Of a stretch of 64,000 nucleotides of DNA, positions 51,701 through 60,405 are shown piece after piece. The stretch covers positions 62,001 through 126,000 of the forward strand of contig JAIOPH010000036.1 of NCBI GenBank assembly GCA_021414005.1, given 5' to 3'. Made by a program: the position numbers and the translations under genes. The DNA comes from Chthoniobacter sp. (GTDB lineage: Bacteria > Verrucomicrobiota > Verrucomicrobiia > Chthoniobacterales > Chthoniobacteraceae). Each line of letters begins with the position of its first letter. Within the stretch, counting starts at the first letter, position 1. A model generated the notes under the pieces. That model did not search any database, was not told where the DNA came from, and was given only the letters and a program-made list of their open reading frames with translations.

Positions 51701-54313
51701 GGTCGTCGGTTCGTCGAAAATGAGCAGGCCGTTTTCCTTCGTCTGATTGGTCAGCCGCTCGACGAGCTTGAGCCGCTGCGATTCGCCGCCGCTGAGGATG
51801 TTCAGTGGCTGCCCGAGCGCGAGGTAGCCGAGCCCGACTTCCTCCAGCACGACGAGCGGCTTCACCATCTTTTTTTCGCCCAGGTCGCTGAAAAAGCGGA
51901 TCGCCTCGCTGACCGTGAGTTGCAGCACGTCGTGGATGGATTTTTCCGCGAAGCGAATCTCCAGCACATGCGCCTGGTAGCGTTTGCCCTCGCACTCGGG
52001 GCAGCGGATGAAGACGTCGCTCAGAAACTGCATCTCAATTTTCTCGAAGCCCATGCCGCCGCAGCGCTCGCAGCGCCCGACGCCAGAGTTGAACGAGAAC
52101 GCGCTCGCCGTGAGCCCGTGCGTGACCGCGTCCGGCGTGCCGGCGAAGAGTTCGCGGATGTCGTCGAAGACGCCGAGATATACGGCGGGCGTGGAACGTG
52201 GCGTGCGCGAAAGCGGCGACTGATCGATCATCACCACCTGCTCGATCTTGTGCGCGCCGAGCAGCTTTTTCAGCGCGCCCGGCGCTTCCTCGGTGGTGAG
52301 ATTTTTCGCGGCGAGCAGATTTCCGTAGAGCACGTCATGCACGAGCGTGCTCTTGCCCGAGCCGGAAACTCCGGTCACACACGCCAGCACGCCGAGCGGA
52401 AACTCCACGTCAATGTCCTGCAAATTGTGCTCCTTCGCGCCTTTCACCGAGATGAAGCCCCGCGGCTTCCGCCGCTTCTTCGGCACCGGGATGCACTTCG
52501 CGCCGGTGAGGTAGTCGGCGGTGAGCGATGTTCCGGGCTTCTGGCTTTTGCTTTCCGGTTTCTTCGCGAGCAGCGCGCTGAGCGATCCATTGAAAACCAA
52601 CTCGCCGCCCGCCGCGCCACGGCCCGGGCCGATTTCCACGAGATTGTCCGCCGCGCGGATCACCGCCTCGTCGTGCTCGACCACGAGCAGCGTGTTCCCT
52701 TTGTCGCGGAGTTGCTGCATCACGCGGATCAGCCGCCCGGTATCGCGCGGGTGCAGGCCGATGCTCGGCTCATCGAGCACGAAAAGCGTATTCACCAGCG
52801 ACGCGCCGAGGCACGTCGTGAGATTCACCCGCTCCACTTCGCCACCGCTCAGCGTGCGCGTCGGGCGATCGAGCGAGAGATAGCCAAGACCGACTTCGTC
52901 CAGGTAACCGAGCCGTGAACACACCTCGCTAATCAGCATCTCCGTCGTGGAGTCATTGCGGATTGCGGATTGCGGATTGCGGATTTCCGCGCGAAGCGCG
53001 GCCACCGGCATCGCCATCAGCTCCGGCAGCGTCTTTCCCGCCGCGCGAAAATTCCGCGTCGCCGCCTGATACCGCCCGCCCTGGCAATCCGGGCACAGCG
53101 TGTAGCTGCGATACCGGCTGAGCAGCACGCGGACGTGCATTTTGTAGCTCTTCTTTTCCAGCCAGTCGAAGAACCCCTTCACGCCATACCACAGTCCATC
53201 TTTCCACAACTCCTCGCCCGCCGCCTTCGGGTTTTCGCCATAGATCACCCAGTCCTGCTCGGCCGGTGGCAGCTCCTCGAAAGGGCACATCGTATCAATG
53301 TGCTTCGCCCTCGCGCAGCGCATGAGGTCGCGCTGGCACTCCGCACCATTCTCGGTTTGGAAAGGCTTCACCACGCCGAGGGCAATGCTCAGCGTGAGGT
53401 CGGGCAGCGCCCGCATAATGTCCACGCCGATGGTGCGCCCGAAGCCGCGGCACGTTGGACACGCGCCGTGCGGATGGTTGAAGCTGAACAGCCCCGGCGT
53501 CGGCGGCGTGATGTCGATATCGCAGTGCGCGCAGTGCCAGCCGGAGGAAAAGGGAATGCGGAGTTCAGAGTTCGGAATTCGGAATTCGATTTTACCTTTA
53601 CCGAAACGCAGCGCGATTTCGACGGCTTCGGTGAGGCGCGAGCGGTTCTCGGCGGTGGCGGCGATGCGGTCCTGGATGACGGGAACGACGGCGGGGAGAC
53701 GCTTCACTTTTACCGGCTCGTCGATGCGTGCGATGTCTCCATCCAACCAAATGCGGAGATAGCCCTGCGCTTTGAGAAAATCGAAAAAATCGGCGGGCTT
53801 CGTACCGGCGGGCACGGGGACGCCGAAGGTCACGAGCAGCGTCTCGCCCGCGTGCTGCGCGTAGATTTCATCGACGATCGACTTCGCAGTTTCGGGGCGA
53901 ATCTCGCGCTGGCACTCGGGGCAGAAAGCCTGCGCGAGGCGCGGGAAGAGCAGCTTCAGATAGTCGTTGATTTCGGTCATCGTGCCGACCGTCGAGCGCG
54001 TGGATTTCACCGGGTTCGATTGCTCGATGGCGATGGCCGGCGGGATGCCGCGAATCGCGTCCACCTTCGGCTTGTCCATGCGATCAAGGAACTGCCGCGT
54101 GTACGGCGAGAATGTCTCCACGTAACGCCGCTGCCCCTCGGCGTAGATGGTGTCAAAGGCGAGGCTCGACTTGCCGCTGCCGCTCGGACCCGAGATGACG
54201 TTCAGTTTGCCCAGCGGTAAATCCAGGTCGAGGCCGCGCAGATTGTTCTGCCGCGCGCCGCGAATCTCAATCACGCCGGGGTCGGGAACGAGGGTGAGCT
54301 TGGTTTTTTTCAT
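48752..54313 (-). CDS. uvrA: Tandem (double-length) excinuclease ABC subunit A
   Basis: Damage recognition ATPase of nucleotide excision repair, here two UvrA units fused in one 1853-residue chain. The start is the ATG at 54313; the open frame upstream is not family-like. Four Walker A motifs lie near residues 42, 651, 1019 and 1535 (each [GI]xSGSGKS), with four LSGGE signatures. Walker B motifs are VLDEPSIGLHP, IFDEPTTGLHF, VLDEPTIGLHP and LLEEPTIGLHM; the last has Glu for Asp. Several CxxC zinc-finger pairs occur in both halves. The junction is around residue 950-990. Such fused UvrAs are known in some phyla; their separate role is not settled. Confidence 0.95.
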   Translation of the reverse strand: MKKTKLTLVPDPGVIEIRGARQNNLRGLDLDLPLGKLNVISGPSGSGKSSLAFDTIYAEGQRRYVETFSPYTRQFLDRMDKPKVDAIRGIPPAIAIEQSNPVKSTRSTVGTMTEINDYLKLLFPRLAQAFCPECQREIRPETAKSIVDEIYAQHAGETLLVTFGVPVPAGTKPADFFDFLKAQGYLRIWLDGDIARIDEPVKVKRLPAVVPVIQDRIAATAENRSRLTEAVEIALRFGKGKIEFRIPNSELRIPFSSGWHCAHCDIDITPPTPGLFSFNHPHGACPTCRGFGRTIGVDIMRALPDLTLSIALGVVKPFQTENGAECQRDLMRCARAKHIDTMCPFEELPPAEQDWVIYGENPKAAGEELWKDGLWYGVKGFFDWLEKKSYKMHVRVLLSRYRSYTLCPDCQGGRYQAATRNFRAAGKTLPELMAMPVAALRAEIRNPQSAIRNDSTTEMLISEVCSRLGYLDEVGLGYLSLDRPTRTLSGGEVERVNLTTCLGASLVNTLFVLDEPSIGLHPRDTGRLIRVMQQLRDKGNTLLVVEHDEAVIRAADNLVEIGPGRGAAGGELVFNGSLSALLAKKPESKSQKPGTSLTADYLTGAKCIPVPKKRRKPRGFISVKGAKEHNLQDIDVEFPLGVLACVTGVSGSGKSTLVHDVLYGNLLAAKNLTTEEAPGALKKLLGAHKIEQVVMIDQSPLSRTPRSTPAVYLGVFDDIRELFAGTPDAVTHGLTASAFSFNSGVGRCERCGGMGFEKIEMQFLSDVFIRCPECEGKRYQAHVLEIRFAEKSIHDVLQLTVSEAIRFFSDLGEKKMVKPLVVLEEVGLGYLALGQPLNILSGGESQRLKLVERLTNQTKENGLLIFDEPTTGLHFDDVALLMRAFDRLVEKGNSLLVIEHNLEVIKCADHVIDLGPEAGADGGLVVVAGTPEDVARCAASHTGRYLAELLGTTRVPSERTSGEAGFEESARVAEMPPPARGAHALPGCISVRGAREHNLKNLSLDIPRDQMVIITGLSGSGKSTLAFDLLFAEGQRRFLDSMSPYARQFVEQLEKPDVDLISGLPPSVAIEQRITRGGGKSTVATVTEVYHFLRLMFAKLGTQFCPKCEIAVEKQTVAAVTGKVEAMAKHGPIRVLAPLVKARKGFHTEVGKWAVRHGFDELLIDGKFHPVEPFPKLERFREHTIDVLVGACSAAKGVRELVKRALEIGHGTAKVLDGKNRTTVLSTEMSCPCCGQSFEELDPRLFSFNSPHGWCEECKGFGEVWKATVDPKLESQIEIEVAQERQHERLEEGEAQTCAWCAGARLNTIARHVRVLGRTIDECTKLPVSGALEMLGSLKFSKDQQPIAQDILPEIEQRLNFMGSVGLDYLALNRSAKTLSGGESQRIRLAAQLGSNLRGVLYVLDEPTIGLHPRDNAALLDTLEALKAKGNSVVIVEHDEDTMRRADTIIDLGPGAGSRGGQVVAQGTLAEIQLIEASATGRFLREPLKHPIRGARRPLKEVDRWLELKGADLHNLKGVDVRFPLGRLSVVSGISGSGKSTLMRGVLKPAVAEALARKGKVAKGKVPPNKGFRTLKGAEFFEAVYEVDQSPIGKTSRSTPATYIKVFDEIRALYAQMPVARMRGYTASRFSFNSEGGRCETCQGQGVIKIEMNFLPTSYVPCTECHGTRYNAASLEVLYNEKSIGDVMEMSLDQAAEFFAAQPKIQRPLALLCDTGLGYLKLGQPSPTLSGGEAQRLKLVSELTRGMGRSLNAKLRENRTAKSVLYLLEEPTIGLHMADVAELLKVLHRLVDDGNTVLVIEHNLSLIAEADYLVDIGPEAGAAGGEVVAFGTPEEVAKSKRSRTAPFLRAVLG
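52955..52985. repeat. 7-bp tandem repeat (ATTGCGG x4 plus ATT) inside uvrA
   Basis: Four perfect copies of ATTGCGG and a partial fifth. On the coding strand they read as IRNPQSAIRN near residue 448 of UvrA, between the insertion region and ISEVCSRLGYLDEVG. The frame is kept. Confidence 0.9.
53561..53588. repeat. Degenerate 7-bp tandem repeat (GAATTCG-type x4) inside uvrA
   Basis: Units GAGTTCA, GAGTTCG, GAATTCG and GAATTCG in tandem. On the coding strand they give FRIPNSELRIPF near residue 246, just before a CAHC zinc pair. The unit length matches the repeat at 52955 but the sequence differs. Confidence 0.85.
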
Positions 54314-54427
54314 GAAAATGGGGCGCGGATGCTCGTCTGTCGCGGGACACAATGCAAACCCTCCCGCAGCCGGGCTCGCCGCGCAGCCTTGACGCTGGTG
54401 CATGCGCGCCGTCCATTGGCGGCTGCC

Positions 54428-56743
54428 ATGCGCCTCCATCCCCTTGCCTGCTCCATCGCCCTCGCCTGCACTGCGCTCCACGCGGAGGACGCGCCGCCTG
54501 CGAAACCGGATGACGCCAAGAAGCCCGGCCACTCGCTGCACGGCGAGGCTTTCAACGAAGGCCCGCGCCAGGCGGCGGTGCTGATGCCGGGAACGGGCGA
54601 TGTCCACTTCCCCGTCACGACGAAGAACGAACTCGCGCAAAAGTTCTTCACGCAGGGCGTCGGGCAGTTGCACGGGTTTTGGTATTTCGAGGCGGAGCGT
54701 TCGTTCCGGCAGGCCGCAGCGCTGGATGCGGAATGTGCGATGGCCTACTGGGGCATGGCGATGGCCAACGTGAACAACCAGAAACGGGCGATGGATTTCA
54801 TGAAAACCGCCGTGGCGAAAAAGGGCCCGGCCAGTCGGCGGGAGCAGGTCTGGATCGACACTTGGGCGGCGTATTTTTCCGAGGCGAAAAACGAGGAGGG
54901 CGCGCGGCGCGCGGCGCTGGTTAAGGCGCTGGAGGAACTCGTCTTTGAGTTTCCCGACGACCTCGAAGCGAAGGCGTTCCTCGTTTATCAACTCTGGGAC
55001 AACAGCCAGCACGGCTCACCACTGCCCAGTCGCCTGACCGTGGACGCACTCGCGCAGCAAGTCCTCGCGGCCAATCCCGCGCATCCGGTTCACCATTATC
55101 TCATCCATCTGTGGAATGTTGGCGAGGGCGACAAGCACGCGCTCGCCGCCGCCGCGCGCTGCGGGCAGGCCGCTCCCGCCATCGCCCACATGTGGCACAT
55201 GTCGGGGCACACTTTTTCCAAACTGCGCCGCTATGCCGATGCCACCTGGCAGCAGGAGGCCTCGGCCCGTGTGGACCACGCCTACATGGCGGCGGCGCGC
55301 ATTTTGCCCGAGCAGATCCACAACTACGCGCACAACAACGACTGGCTGGTGAAGGATCTCGCCAATGTGGGCCGCGCGCAGGATGCCATCGATCTGGCGA
55401 AGAACATGATCGAGCTGCCCCGCCTCGATGCCGCGCATAGCCAGGCCTACCATCTCGGGCGCGAGCGACTGACCGAGACGCTGGTGAAATATGAAATGTG
55501 GTCCGACCTCACGGCGCTGGAGAATTCCGTGTATCTCGCGCCGGCGGAGCAGGCGGAGGTCGAGGCGCGGCGGCTCGCGGCACTCGGCGTGGCGTATTTC
55601 AGCGAGGGGAAAAGCGAGGACGGCGGGCGCGAATTGAAGGCGCTCGAAGCCCTGCGGGCCAAGGCTCGCGCCGACCGCATGGCCGCGGCGGATGCCGCCG
55701 AGGCGAAGGCCAAAACCGAAAAAAAGAATCCCGACGACACCACCAAGGCCATGGCCGAGGCGATGAAGGGTTTCGCCTATCCTCTTTCCACCACGGAGGC
55801 CGCCCTCGCCGAGGTGAAAATCTATCAGGCGCTCGGCGACGCCCGCCCCGACGTGGTGAAACCGCTGCTCGCCGAAGCGCGCGACATTCCGGCGGAGCGC
55901 CGGGCGCGGCTGCACTTTGCCATTGGCGAAAAGGATGAAGCCTTGAAACACGCACGGGACGCCAGCAATGCCGATCCCGCCCAGGTGCAACCGCTCGCGA
56001 ATCTCGCCGGCCTGCTCTGGCGCGCGGAGAAGAAGGACGAAGCCCGCGCGGCCTTCGAGAAGCTCCGCAAACTCTCCGCGCCGCTCGATCTCTCGCTTCC
56101 CGCGTTCGCCCAACTCGCCCCCATCGCCGAGGATCTCAAGCTCCCCAAAGACTGGCGCGAGCCCGCGAGCATCGCTACCGACACCGGCACGCGCCCGGAC
56201 CTCGCCGCGCTCGGCCCCTTCCGCTGGCGTCCGTCGGCCGCGCCGTCTTGGAGCCTTCGGGATGGCGAGGGCAAACCGCACGCGCTCGCCGACTTCAAGG
56301 GCAAGCCGGTGCTCGTCGTCTTTTACCTCGGCAGCGGCTGCTCGCACTGCATCGAGCAGCTCAACACTTTCGCCCCGCTCACCGCGCAATTCGCGGACGC
56401 CGGAATCCAGATCATCGCCGTGAGCACCGACTCCGCCGCCGGGCTGCACAAGACCTTTGAGCAGGGCAAGGACGGCAAGGGCTTCCCGTTCCCGATCCTC
56501 GCCGATGACAGCCTCGCGGCGTTCAAGAGCTACCGGGCCTTCGACGACTTCGAGAACATTCCGCTGCACGGCACCTATCTCATCGACGGCGACGGGTTCG
56601 TGCGCTGGCAGAACATCAGCTACCAGCCTTTCCGCGATGCCTCGTGGCTGCTCGGCGAAAGCAAGCGCCTGCTCTCGGTGCCGGTGAATCGCCCGGACAA
56701 ACTGACCGCCGTTCGCCCGCCGAACGGCCGCGCTGACAACTGA
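54428..56743 (+). CDS. Secreted TPR protein with C-terminal redoxin domain
   Basis: A 771-residue protein from the ATG at 54428 (signal peptide LACSIALACTALHA). The N-terminal 550 residues are TPR-like, beginning AQKFFTQGVGQLHGFWYFEAERSFRQAA and including YWGMAMANVNNQKRAM and ANPAHPVHHYLIHLWN. From about residue 600 an AhpC/TSA-type thioredoxin fold follows: GKPVLVVFYLGSGCSHCIEQL (C638, C641 in CxxC), IIAVSTDSAAGLHK, GTYLIDGDGFVRWQNI. It probably handles exported thiols. It precedes the DsbD-like gene by 57 bp on the same strand. Confidence 0.83.
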   Translation: MRLHPLACSIALACTALHAEDAPPAKPDDAKKPGHSLHGEAFNEGPRQAAVLMPGTGDVHFPVTTKNELAQKFFTQGVGQLHGFWYFEAERSFRQAAALDAECAMAYWGMAMANVNNQKRAMDFMKTAVAKKGPASRREQVWIDTWAAYFSEAKNEEGARRAALVKALEELVFEFPDDLEAKAFLVYQLWDNSQHGSPLPSRLTVDALAQQVLAANPAHPVHHYLIHLWNVGEGDKHALAAAARCGQAAPAIAHMWHMSGHTFSKLRRYADATWQQEASARVDHAYMAAARILPEQIHNYAHNNDWLVKDLANVGRAQDAIDLAKNMIELPRLDAAHSQAYHLGRERLTETLVKYEMWSDLTALENSVYLAPAEQAEVEARRLAALGVAYFSEGKSEDGGRELKALEALRAKARADRMAAADAAEAKAKTEKKNPDDTTKAMAEAMKGFAYPLSTTEAALAEVKIYQALGDARPDVVKPLLAEARDIPAERRARLHFAIGEKDEALKHARDASNADPAQVQPLANLAGLLWRAEKKDEARAAFEKLRKLSAPLDLSLPAFAQLAPIAEDLKLPKDWREPASIATDTGTRPDLAALGPFRWRPSAAPSWSLRDGEGKPHALADFKGKPVLVVFYLGSGCSHCIEQLNTFAPLTAQFADAGIQIIAVSTDSAAGLHKTFEQGKDGKGFPFPILADDSLAAFKSYRAFDDFENIPLHGTYLIDGDGFVRWQNISYQPFRDASWLLGESKRLLSVPVNRPDKLTAVRPPNGRADN

Positions 56744-56800
56744 CGCGTGCGCCAGAAAATCCTCCCGCTCACGCCGGGATGCTGTAGTTTCGCCACGCCT

Positions 56801-59017
56801 ATGAATCTGCGTCGTTGTTTCCCTCTTCTATTCGCAGCAGTGGTGTCGGTAAGCGTGGGCCTTCTGGCGCACGCCGCGCCGAAACGGACGGCAAAAGCGA
56901 AACCCCTGCCGAGCATCGCCGCGGGGCCGAATGAACTGGCCGTCAAACCCGCAGCCGTCGAGGGAAGGATGAAAAAGATCGGGGCCGTGCAGCTCGAGCT
57001 CGTGATGGACACGGCGAAGGTCGAGGCGGGGAAACCGTTCCTCGCAGGCGTGCATTTTCGCATCGAGCCAAAGTGGGACATCTACTGGCAGTTCGAGGGC
57101 GGTATCGGCCAACCGACGAGCGTGGAGTGGGAGTTGCCGGCGGGTTTCAAAGCGGGGCCGTTGCGCTGGCCGCTGCCGCGGGCGCATGACGCGGCAACGG
57201 GCGACCTGAATTTCATCTATCAGGACGAAGTGCTGATTTTCGCAGAAATCACCCCGCCGGCCATCCTGCCCGCCGGACCGCTCGCGATCAAAGCGAAGGT
57301 GGCCTGGCAAATGTGTAACGAAGAGAAATGCTTTCCGACAGACGCGAGTTTGGAACTGCCGCTGTTGGGCGGCGAGGTGCGGGTGCCGGATGCCGAGCTT
57401 TTCGCCAAGTGGCAGACGCAGCTGCCGGGTGAAGGCCCGCCGCCGTTCCGCGTGTTATGGGATCGGTCGAAAGCAGACGCCGTAAAGCTGCGCATCGAAG
57501 GGTTGGGCCGCGAATACCGCATGGAATTTTTCCCGCTGCCCGTGGCTGTGGCCAAACCCGGACAGCCGCCGGAGGCACCGCTGGCGATGATCAAACCCGG
57601 ACGGCCAGCGGAAGGCCCGCCGACGGCGGATGGCGCGCGGATGATCACCATTCCGGTGGCGGAGAATGGCGCACCGAATTTGCCATGGCGCGGGGTGCTG
57701 GTGCGGCAAAAGGAAGGCGGAGGGCGCGAGGGCTGGCTGATCGCGGCAGAGGGCGGCGTGTCCGCGAACCTCGTGGAGAAACCGCTTCCGCCGAAAAGCG
57801 GCGCGCTGATTTGGAAGTTGCTCGCGGCTTTCCTCGGCGGGCTCATCATGAATGTGATGCCGTGCGTGCTCCCGGTCATCGCGCTGAAAATCTTCGGCTT
57901 TGTGCATCAGGCGGGCGAGGAGCCGCGGCGCGTCTTTCGGCTCGGTCTGGCGTTCACGGGCGGCGTGTTCGTGTTCTTCCTCGGCCTGGCATTCGCGGTC
58001 GCACGGCTGAAGACGGCGTTCACATGGGGCTATCAATTTCAAGATCCCTACCTGCTCGCGGGGATGATTGCGCTGGTCTTCGTCTTTGCGCTGAACCTGA
58101 TCGGCGTGTTTGAAATCTCGCTGGGCAGCGGAGCAGCATCGAGGCTCGGCGGACTCTCCCGACGCGATGGTTATGGCGGCGCGTTTCTGCACGGCCTCTT
58201 CACCACGCTCCTCGGCACGTCCTGCACAGCGCCGTTTCTCGGCGCGAGCGTGAGCTTCGCGACCACGCAATCCGGGCCCGTGATCTTCGCACTCTTTCTC
58301 GCCATTGCCGCCGGGATGAGTCTCCCCTATTTCCTGCTCACGGCGAAACCCGCATGGCTGCGCTACGTGCCGAAGCCCGGTGCGTGGATGGAGCGGGTGA
58401 AACAGGGCATGGGCTTCCTGATGCTCGCCGTGGCCGTGTGGCTCTTCACCGTGCTGGCGCTGAACGGCGCCGCGGCGATGACCGCCATGAGTTGGTGCCT
58501 GCTCGCCCTCGGCCTGGCCTGCTGGCTGTTCGGCACTTTCCGCGAATCGCGCACGGCCCGAGCGGCAGCGGCGCTCCTCCCGCTGGGCGCGTATTTCCTT
58601 TTCATCCACGGGAAACTCGACGCCGCCGACAACCAGAACCTAACGGAGCGGACGTGGAAAACCGGCAGCATCGAGTGGGTGGCCTACACCGACGAACGGC
58701 TCGCGGAGGCGCGCCAGGGTGGACGCCCGGTATTTATCGATTTCACCGCCGAGTGGTGCATCAATTGCAAAACCTTTGAGCAATTCGTGCTCGGCACAGA
58801 GCCGGTCGGGGCAAAGTTCCGCGCGAAAAAGGTGGCGGCCCTGCGCGCCGACTGGACAAACCGGAAAGACCCGGTCGTGACGCGGGCGCTGAAAAGCTAC
58901 GGCAGCGCAGGCGTGCCGCTCTATGTACTATACCGCCCCGGCGAGACCGAGCCCGTAGTGCTCGACGCCATCACCACTGGCACGGTGCTGGCGGAGTTGG
59001 AGAAGATCAAAAACTGA
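56801..59017 (+). CDS. DsbD-like thiol:disulfide interchange protein
   Basis: A 738-residue inner-membrane protein that carries electrons from cytoplasmic thioredoxin to the periplasm. The start ATG at 56801 gives signal peptide FPLLFAAVVSVSVGLLAHA. A periplasmic N-terminal domain (WDIYWQFEGGIGQPTSVEW; C-x4-C in MCNEEKCFP) is followed by about eight membrane helices at roughly 340-610 with MPCVLPVIALKIFGF and GTSCTAPFLGA. A C-terminal thioredoxin domain carries WCINC (C653, C656) in FIDFTAEWCINCKTFEQF. The layout is DsbD or ScsB type. It ends 140 bp before the bufferin precursor, so it may keep that Cys-rich peptide or its enzymes reduced (inference). Confidence 0.92.
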   Translation: MNLRRCFPLLFAAVVSVSVGLLAHAAPKRTAKAKPLPSIAAGPNELAVKPAAVEGRMKKIGAVQLELVMDTAKVEAGKPFLAGVHFRIEPKWDIYWQFEGGIGQPTSVEWELPAGFKAGPLRWPLPRAHDAATGDLNFIYQDEVLIFAEITPPAILPAGPLAIKAKVAWQMCNEEKCFPTDASLELPLLGGEVRVPDAELFAKWQTQLPGEGPPPFRVLWDRSKADAVKLRIEGLGREYRMEFFPLPVAVAKPGQPPEAPLAMIKPGRPAEGPPTADGARMITIPVAENGAPNLPWRGVLVRQKEGGGREGWLIAAEGGVSANLVEKPLPPKSGALIWKLLAAFLGGLIMNVMPCVLPVIALKIFGFVHQAGEEPRRVFRLGLAFTGGVFVFFLGLAFAVARLKTAFTWGYQFQDPYLLAGMIALVFVFALNLIGVFEISLGSGAASRLGGLSRRDGYGGAFLHGLFTTLLGTSCTAPFLGASVSFATTQSGPVIFALFLAIAAGMSLPYFLLTAKPAWLRYVPKPGAWMERVKQGMGFLMLAVAVWLFTVLALNGAAAMTAMSWCLLALGLACWLFGTFRESRTARAAAALLPLGAYFLFIHGKLDAADNQNLTERTWKTGSIEWVAYTDERLAEARQGGRPVFIDFTAEWCINCKTFEQFVLGTEPVGAKFRAKKVAALRADWTNRKDPVVTRALKSYGSAGVPLYVLYRPGETEPVVLDAITTGTVLAELEKIKN

Positions 59018-59157
59018 CGCGCGGATTTTTCGCCGGAATAAATCGCCCACATCCACCGTCCCAACGACCCACGAACAATTTTGCCAGTTCCCCTCCGAAT
59101 GTCTCGGAAGTGGGAGCGGGCAGATAACCAGCAACAAACCAAAAACAAAAACTGCCA

Positions 59158-59460
59158 ATGAAACGTCAATCCACCACCAAAGCGCTGCTCGCCGGCGCTG
59201 CCCTCGCCGGGATTCTCTCCGGCGGACTCGTCGCCAAGGCCACCGCCGCGACTGCCACCCAGACCGGTAAAACCGTCTCCGTCGCCGGCGTCCTCGCCGA
59301 TGCCGAGAAGCCCGATCCCGATCACTCCTGCGCCGGCAAGAACTCCTGCAAGGGCAAAGGCGGCTGCAAGTCCGGCGACAACGGCTGCGGCGGCAAAAAC
59401 TCCTGCAAGGGCAAGGGCGGCTGCGCCATCAAGGACGGCAAGCCCGCCCACGGCAAGTAA
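59158..59460 (+). CDS. bufA: Bufferin-type Cys-repeat RiPP precursor
   Basis: A 100-residue exported peptide. A Sec signal (LLAGAALAGILSGGLVAKATA) precedes a 27-residue spacer. Two near-identical 13-residue units follow, CAGKNSCKGKGGC and CGGKNSCKGKGGC, with Cys at 58, 64, 70, 77, 83 and 89. This regular Cys spacing resembles bufferin precursors, whose cysteines are converted by MNIO enzymes to copper-binding heterocycles (recent literature on related systems). The next two genes encode the expected DUF692 and DUF2063 proteins. The product is therefore probably a periplasmic metallophore; the metal and modification are inferred. Confidence 0.83.
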   Translation: MKRQSTTKALLAGAALAGILSGGLVAKATAATATQTGKTVSVAGVLADAEKPDPDHSCAGKNSCKGKGGCKSGDNGCGGKNSCKGKGGCAIKDGKPAHGK

Positions 59461-59477
59461 CGCTCAGCTGGAATTCC

Positions 59478-59507
59478 GGGGCTCCGGTCATACGTGACCG
59501 GAGCCCC
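59478..59507 (+). terminator. Perfect hairpin between precursor and modifying-enzyme genes
   Basis: A 13-bp perfect stem (GGGGCTCCGGTCA with TGACCGGAGCCCC) closes a TACG tetraloop and is followed by CTTT. It lies 17 bp after the bufA stop and 50 bp before bufB. It probably acts as a partial terminator or 3-prime stabiliser, yielding more precursor than enzyme transcript. Confidence 0.8.
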
Positions 59508-59556
59508 CTTTGCATCGGCATCCGCATCATCGCCTAGCCTCGTCATTTCCCCCTTA

Positions 59557-60405
59557 ATGCCTGCCAACCGCTTTAACGCCTTCACCGAATACGGCATCGG
59601 TCTCGGACTGCGCATTCCGCATTACGCACACATCCTGGAAAAGAAGCCGCTCGTCGATTGGTTCGAGATCATCTCGGAAAATTACATGCTCGAGGCGGGC
59701 CGGCCGCTGCACATCCTCGATCAAATCCTCGAACAATACCGCGTAGTGCAGCACGGCGTTTCGATGTATTTCGGCAACGCCTCGCGCCCGAACCGCGACC
59801 ACCTCCGCAAACTCAAGCGCCTGACCAAGCGCACGCAGACTCCGTGGATCAGCGATCACCTCTGCTGGGGCAGCGTGGATGACCGCTACACGCACGACCT
59901 TTTGCCCATGCCCTACACGTGGGAAGCCGTGGAAACCACCTCGCGCAATATCCGCGAAGTGCAGGACTTTCTGGAGATCCCTGTCGCGGTCGAAAACGTG
60001 AGCAGCTACGTCGAGTTTCACGTTTCCGAAATGACGGAGTGGGAGTTTCTCGGCGAGGTTGTCGAGCGCGCGGACTGCGGGATTCTGCTCGATGTGAACA
60101 ACATCTACGTCTCGTCGAAAAACCACGGCTTCGATCCCTACGAGTATCTCGATGCCGTGCCGCACGACCGCGTGGCGCAGATGCACATCGCCGGGCACAC
60201 GAAGTTCGAGCGCTACATCCTCGACACGCACGACCACCCCGTTCTCGACCCCGTGTGGAAAATGTACGCGCACGCCACGAAACTCACCGGCCGCACCGCG
60301 ACGCTGCTCGAATGGGATGACCGCATTCCGAGCTTCGACGAGGTGCATCGCGAAGCGCTCAAGGCCAACAAATTTCTCCCCCATGCCAAAAGCCTCGCCG
60401 CGTAA
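59557..60405 (+). CDS. bufB: MNIO-family (DUF692) oxidase, bufferin maturation enzyme BufB
   Basis: A 282-residue TIM-barrel protein of the DUF692 multinuclear non-heme iron oxidase family, which modifies cysteines in RiPP precursors. The start is the ATG at 59557. Conserved stretches with metal ligands are YGIGLGLRIPHYAHIL, DWFEIISENYM, VVQHGVSMYFG, WISDHLCWG (D100, H101), VAVENVSSYVEF (E146), ILLDVNNIYVSSKNHGFDP (D179, N181), VAQMHIAGHT (H210, H214) and DTHDHPVLDPVW. bufC begins within its 3-prime end (23-bp overlap). Confidence 0.92.
   Translation: MPANRFNAFTEYGIGLGLRIPHYAHILEKKPLVDWFEIISENYMLEAGRPLHILDQILEQYRVVQHGVSMYFGNASRPNRDHLRKLKRLTKRTQTPWISDHLCWGSVDDRYTHDLLPMPYTWEAVETTSRNIREVQDFLEIPVAVENVSSYVEFHVSEMTEWEFLGEVVERADCGILLDVNNIYVSSKNHGFDPYEYLDAVPHDRVAQMHIAGHTKFERYILDTHDHPVLDPVWKMYAHATKLTGRTATLLEWDDRIPSFDEVHREALKANKFLPHAKSLAA

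Noticed and set aside
50558..52918. A 786-codon plus-strand frame inside uvrA
   Set aside because: Antisense to conserved UvrA motifs; no recognisable protein signal.
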